Assembly: GCA_910584945.1 (NCBI GenBank) | Contig: CAJUDY010000015.1 | Span: 10,004-74,003 of the forward strand | Length of the DNA stretch: 64,000 nucleotides | From: an uncultured Lachnospiraceae bacterium | GTDB taxonomy: Bacteria > Bacillota > Clostridia > Lachnospirales > Lachnospiraceae | Reading direction: 5' to 3' | In this document: piece after piece, positions 61,898-64,000 of the stretch | Numbering within the stretch: position 1 is the first letter of the stretch | Layout: the number at the start of each line of letters is the position of its first letter | The notes under the pieces: generated by a model | Seen by the model: only the letters and a program-made list of their open reading frames with translations | What the model was told of the DNA's origin: nothing | Databases searched by the model: none | Translations under genes and position numbers: made by a program

Positions 61898-63595
61898 GTG
61901 AAAAAACATTCGGCATTAGTATTAAAAATTCTGACAGGTTTTGCGGTTCTGGCGATACTGATCTGTGCGGCCTGCACGGGGATCGGATATATCCAGTACC
62001 GGGCCTATATCCAGAAGCAGTATAACGACACCGCTTATCAGATCGCGGAGACGTTCCGGGGATATTTTGAAGAAGAGGAACTGGAGCGCTATATCCATAT
62101 GGCCGCTCAGTATAAAGCGGGGGCAATTCCAAAAGAGACGCTGGAACGAGAGATGGCGTCCGGCCGCTATCAGGAGCTTCGGGAACAGATGGACCGTCTA
62201 AGGGAGCATATGGGAGCCAACGATATCTATCTGGCCCAGCTGGATATTCAGGAAATGTATGATTTTTATGTGGCCAGTCTGGACGAATCGCCGGCGGGTG
62301 TCTCAGAGTCCGCCAGGAACTGGAACCCCATGACCTACATCATGGACAGCTATGCGGAGCCCTATGAGTTTGGAGATATGGGAGGACTGAACCCGGTGTA
62401 TATCAAGGAAGCGGTGGCGCTGGCAAGAAGCGGTGAGCGCTCCGACAGTTATTTTATCTCCAAGAGTGCCTACGGCTATAATACGTCGGCCATCCTGCCC
62501 ATCATGCTGGAGGGCAGTACGGCGGCGGTCGTCGGCGTGGAGATCCCCATGGCGACGCTTCAGAAAACGCTCAGCGACTATGTATCCCATTCGGTCTTGA
62601 GCATGCTGGTGGTGACGGTCCTCTGCCTGGCTGTCTATGTACATATCCTGTACCGCTCCATCATCGCGCCCATCAATCTGATCGCGGCAGAGGCCAGCAG
62701 CTTTGTAAAAGAAGAGAATCAAGTGTCCGCAGAACTTCAGAAGATCCGCACCGGCGATGAGATCCAGACCCTGAGCGAGACCCTTCTGAAGATGGAACAG
62801 GACATCAACCACTATATTGATAATCTCACCAAAGTGACGGCGGAGAAAGAGCGGATCAGTGCGGAACTCAACGTGGCCACCCAGATTCAGGCGGATATGC
62901 TGCCCAGGATATTCCCGGCCTTTCCGGACAGGCAGGAATTCGATATTTTCGCCACCATGAATCCCGCTAAGGAAGTGGGCGGAGACTTCTATGATTTCTT
63001 CCTGACCGATCCGGACCATCTGGCGCTGGTGGTGGCGGACGTGTCCGGCAAGGGGATTCCGGCGGCGCTCTTCATGGTGATCTCCAAGACCCTGATCAAG
63101 AACCAGGCCCAGATGGGAGATTCCCCGAAAGAGATTCTTCGGGCGGTGAACGACCAGCTTTGTGAAAATAACGAAGCGGAGATGTTCGTGACCGTATGGT
63201 TGGGGATTCTTGAGATTTCCACCGGGGTGCTGACCGCGGTGAACGCAGGCCATGAGTATCCGATTATGAGAAAGGCAGGCGGCGCCTATGAGCTGCTTGA
63301 CGACCCCCACGGATTCGTCATGGGCGTCATGCCGGGAATGCAGTACCAGGAATATGAGATTGAGATGCACAGAGGGGACAGCATCTACGTCTACTCCGAC
63401 GGCGCGCCGGACGCGGTCAACCTTCAGGAAGAGCAGTTCGAGCGGGAACGTCTGCTTGCCTCGTTGAATCAGGTTCCGGACGCATTGCCCGAGGAGCTTC
63501 TTAGACAGGTAAAAGGAGACATCGACCGGTTCGTGGGAGATGCGGCGCAGTTTGACGATATCACCATGCTGTGTATGCGATACTGCGGGGAGTGA
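61898..63595 (+). CDS. SpoIIE/RsbU-type PP2C phosphatase, membrane sensor
   Basis: 565 residues from the GTG at 61898, seven bases after AGGAGGA; a longer frame from 61823 would run through the leader hairpin. TM1 about 8-30, an extracytoplasmic sensor domain 31-232, TM2 about 234-256, HAMP about 257-310, then the PP2C/SpoIIE domain with NPAKEVGGDFYDFF, VADVSGKGIPAALFMV and QFDDITMLCMRY (metal-binding Asp residues present). Such enzymes dephosphorylate STAS proteins, here plausibly the one at 37.3 kb, and so switch the kinase to its second partner. It is the last gene before a terminator. Confidence 0.92.
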   Translation: MKKHSALVLKILTGFAVLAILICAACTGIGYIQYRAYIQKQYNDTAYQIAETFRGYFEEEELERYIHMAAQYKAGAIPKETLEREMASGRYQELREQMDRLREHMGANDIYLAQLDIQEMYDFYVASLDESPAGVSESARNWNPMTYIMDSYAEPYEFGDMGGLNPVYIKEAVALARSGERSDSYFISKSAYGYNTSAILPIMLEGSTAAVVGVEIPMATLQKTLSDYVSHSVLSMLVVTVLCLAVYVHILYRSIIAPINLIAAEASSFVKEENQVSAELQKIRTGDEIQTLSETLLKMEQDINHYIDNLTKVTAEKERISAELNVATQIQADMLPRIFPAFPDRQEFDIFATMNPAKEVGGDFYDFFLTDPDHLALVVADVSGKGIPAALFMVISKTLIKNQAQMGDSPKEILRAVNDQLCENNEAEMFVTVWLGILEISTGVLTAVNAGHEYPIMRKAGGAYELLDDPHGFVMGVMPGMQYQEYEIEMHRGDSIYVYSDGAPDAVNLQEEQFERERLLASLNQVPDALPEELLRQVKGDIDRFVGDAAQFDDITMLCMRYCGE

Positions 63596-63692
63596 CGGCA
63601 TGCGCCTGGTCATTCCGATGCCAGATGCAGATATCTAAATGATACACAAGAACCAGGCGGGAACTCAGCGATTATGCAAAAATATAGAATCC

Positions 63693-63755
63693 GGACGGCA
63701 GCTTGGAGCGTGAAGGCCTTTTTTACAGCTTTCAGACTGCCGTCCATATTTTCTG
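63693..63755 (+). terminator. Terminator-like hairpin closing the locus
   Basis: GGACGGCAG (63693-63701) pairs with CTGCCGTCC (63737-63745), followed by ATATTTTCT. The gap from 63596 to here also holds CGCCTGGT (63603-63610) and its complement ACCAGGCG (63652-63659); no gene is seen. Confidence 0.55.
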
Positions 63756-63774
63756 AAAAAATTAAAAAAAGGGA

Positions 63775-63803
63775 TTGACACAAGAAGAAATATTTGGTAA
63801 TAT
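63775..63803 (+). promoter_or_regulatory. Promoter P1 of a probable rRNA operon
   Basis: TTGACA (63775-63780), 17 bases, TAATAT (63798-63803); a TATAAT overlaps three bases further on. The upstream region is A/T-rich. Confidence 0.65.
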
Positions 63804-63900
63804 AATCAAGCCGATTGCGGAAGCGGTCGGAGAAATCGTCACATTTTGGAGAATAAAATCGCTTTTTAGAAATTGATTAGAAAAATTTAGAAAAAAGCTA

Positions 63901-63929
63901 TTGACAGTTTTGAAAAGATGTGATATTAT
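63901..63929 (+). promoter_or_regulatory. Promoter P2 of a probable rRNA operon
   Basis: TTGACA (63901-63906), 17 bases, TATTAT (63924-63929), with an A/T-rich UP-like stretch just upstream (63866-63900). Tandem strong promoters of this kind precede 16S genes in Firmicutes. Confidence 0.8.
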
Positions 63930-63984
63930 CAAATGGTCGTCGCGAAGAGCGGCGGCAAGAACAGGAACCTTGATAATTGAATAG

Positions 63985-63996
63985 TGCTTTGAAAAG
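63985..63996 (+). promoter_or_regulatory. boxA-like antitermination element
   Basis: TGCTTTGAAAAG after AACCTTGATAATTGAATAG resembles the boxA and flanking leader of Bacillota rRNA operons. The 16S gene itself would lie beyond the window. Confidence 0.6.
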
Positions 63997-64000
63997 TCTT

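Noticed and set aside
63960..64000. Start of a 16S rRNA gene
   Set aside because: Only promoter and boxA-like leader sequence is present; the conserved 16S 5' end is not reached.

Overview
The window looks like the chromosome of a clostridial Bacillota, most likely a Lachnospiraceae-type gut anaerobe. This is inferred from strong Gram-positive Shine-Dalgarno sites, a VanS-like histidine kinase, an InlB/MucBP-type surface protein, SpoIIAA/SpoIIAB/SpoIIE-type regulators and an rRNA-operon-like leader at the right edge. Nearly every gene from 5.4 to 63.6 kb lies on the + strand; the one clear exception is a small SH3 protein at 38.8-39.3 kb.

Layout. 1-7.1 kb: the 3' part of a large Pro/Glu-rich surface protein, a terminator, a nuclease remnant, a tiny ORF and an orphan sensor kinase. 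7.2-18.4 kb: six co-directional genes forming what reads as a membrane or envelope module: a CIS-locus protein, a membrane pseudokinase, a degenerate HAMP-cyclase-TPR protein, a single-pass MORN protein, a secreted TolC-like coiled coil and a 901-residue exported coiled coil. 18.4-37.3 kb: the structural genes of a contractile injection system (CIS): DUF4255 cap, PAAR-like tip, sheath, tube, chaperone with a possible -1 frameshift, second tube-like protein, a long protein in the tape-measure position, two CIS-tube adaptors, a hub and spike encoded as two genes, gp25, two baseplate J proteins and a tail-I-like protein. 37.3-39.6 kb: an anti-anti-sigma STAS protein, a lone FtsE-like ATPase, an RsbW-like kinase and the SH3 protein. 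39.7-56.0 kb: a putative cargo island with two Pvc15-like AAA+ ATPases, a calpain-like protease, three more proteins sharing its N-terminal domain, a GNAT acetyltransferase and an R-STS-ExE ADP-ribosyltransferase. 56.0-63.6 kb: a LuxR/STAND regulator, a GH3-like acyl-amido synthetase, a MATE transporter fused to an RsbW-like domain, and a SpoIIE-type phosphatase. 63.6-64 kb: terminator, tandem promoters and a boxA-like element typical of an rRNA operon leader.

How it may work (inference). A phage-tail-like contractile machine is built next to exported and membrane proteins, with no recognisable fibre, holin, endolysin, capsid or integrase genes. That favours an anchored or intracellular CIS over a freely released particle. 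The cargo family, calpain and ART proteins are the likely payloads and the AAA+ proteins the likely assembly or loading factors. The STAS, RsbW-like and SpoIIE-like proteins form a complete partner-switching set that could control expression or firing. A recurring leader hairpin (flanks ACAG and GCGGAAC) precedes at least four genes of the locus and may be a shared RNA control element.
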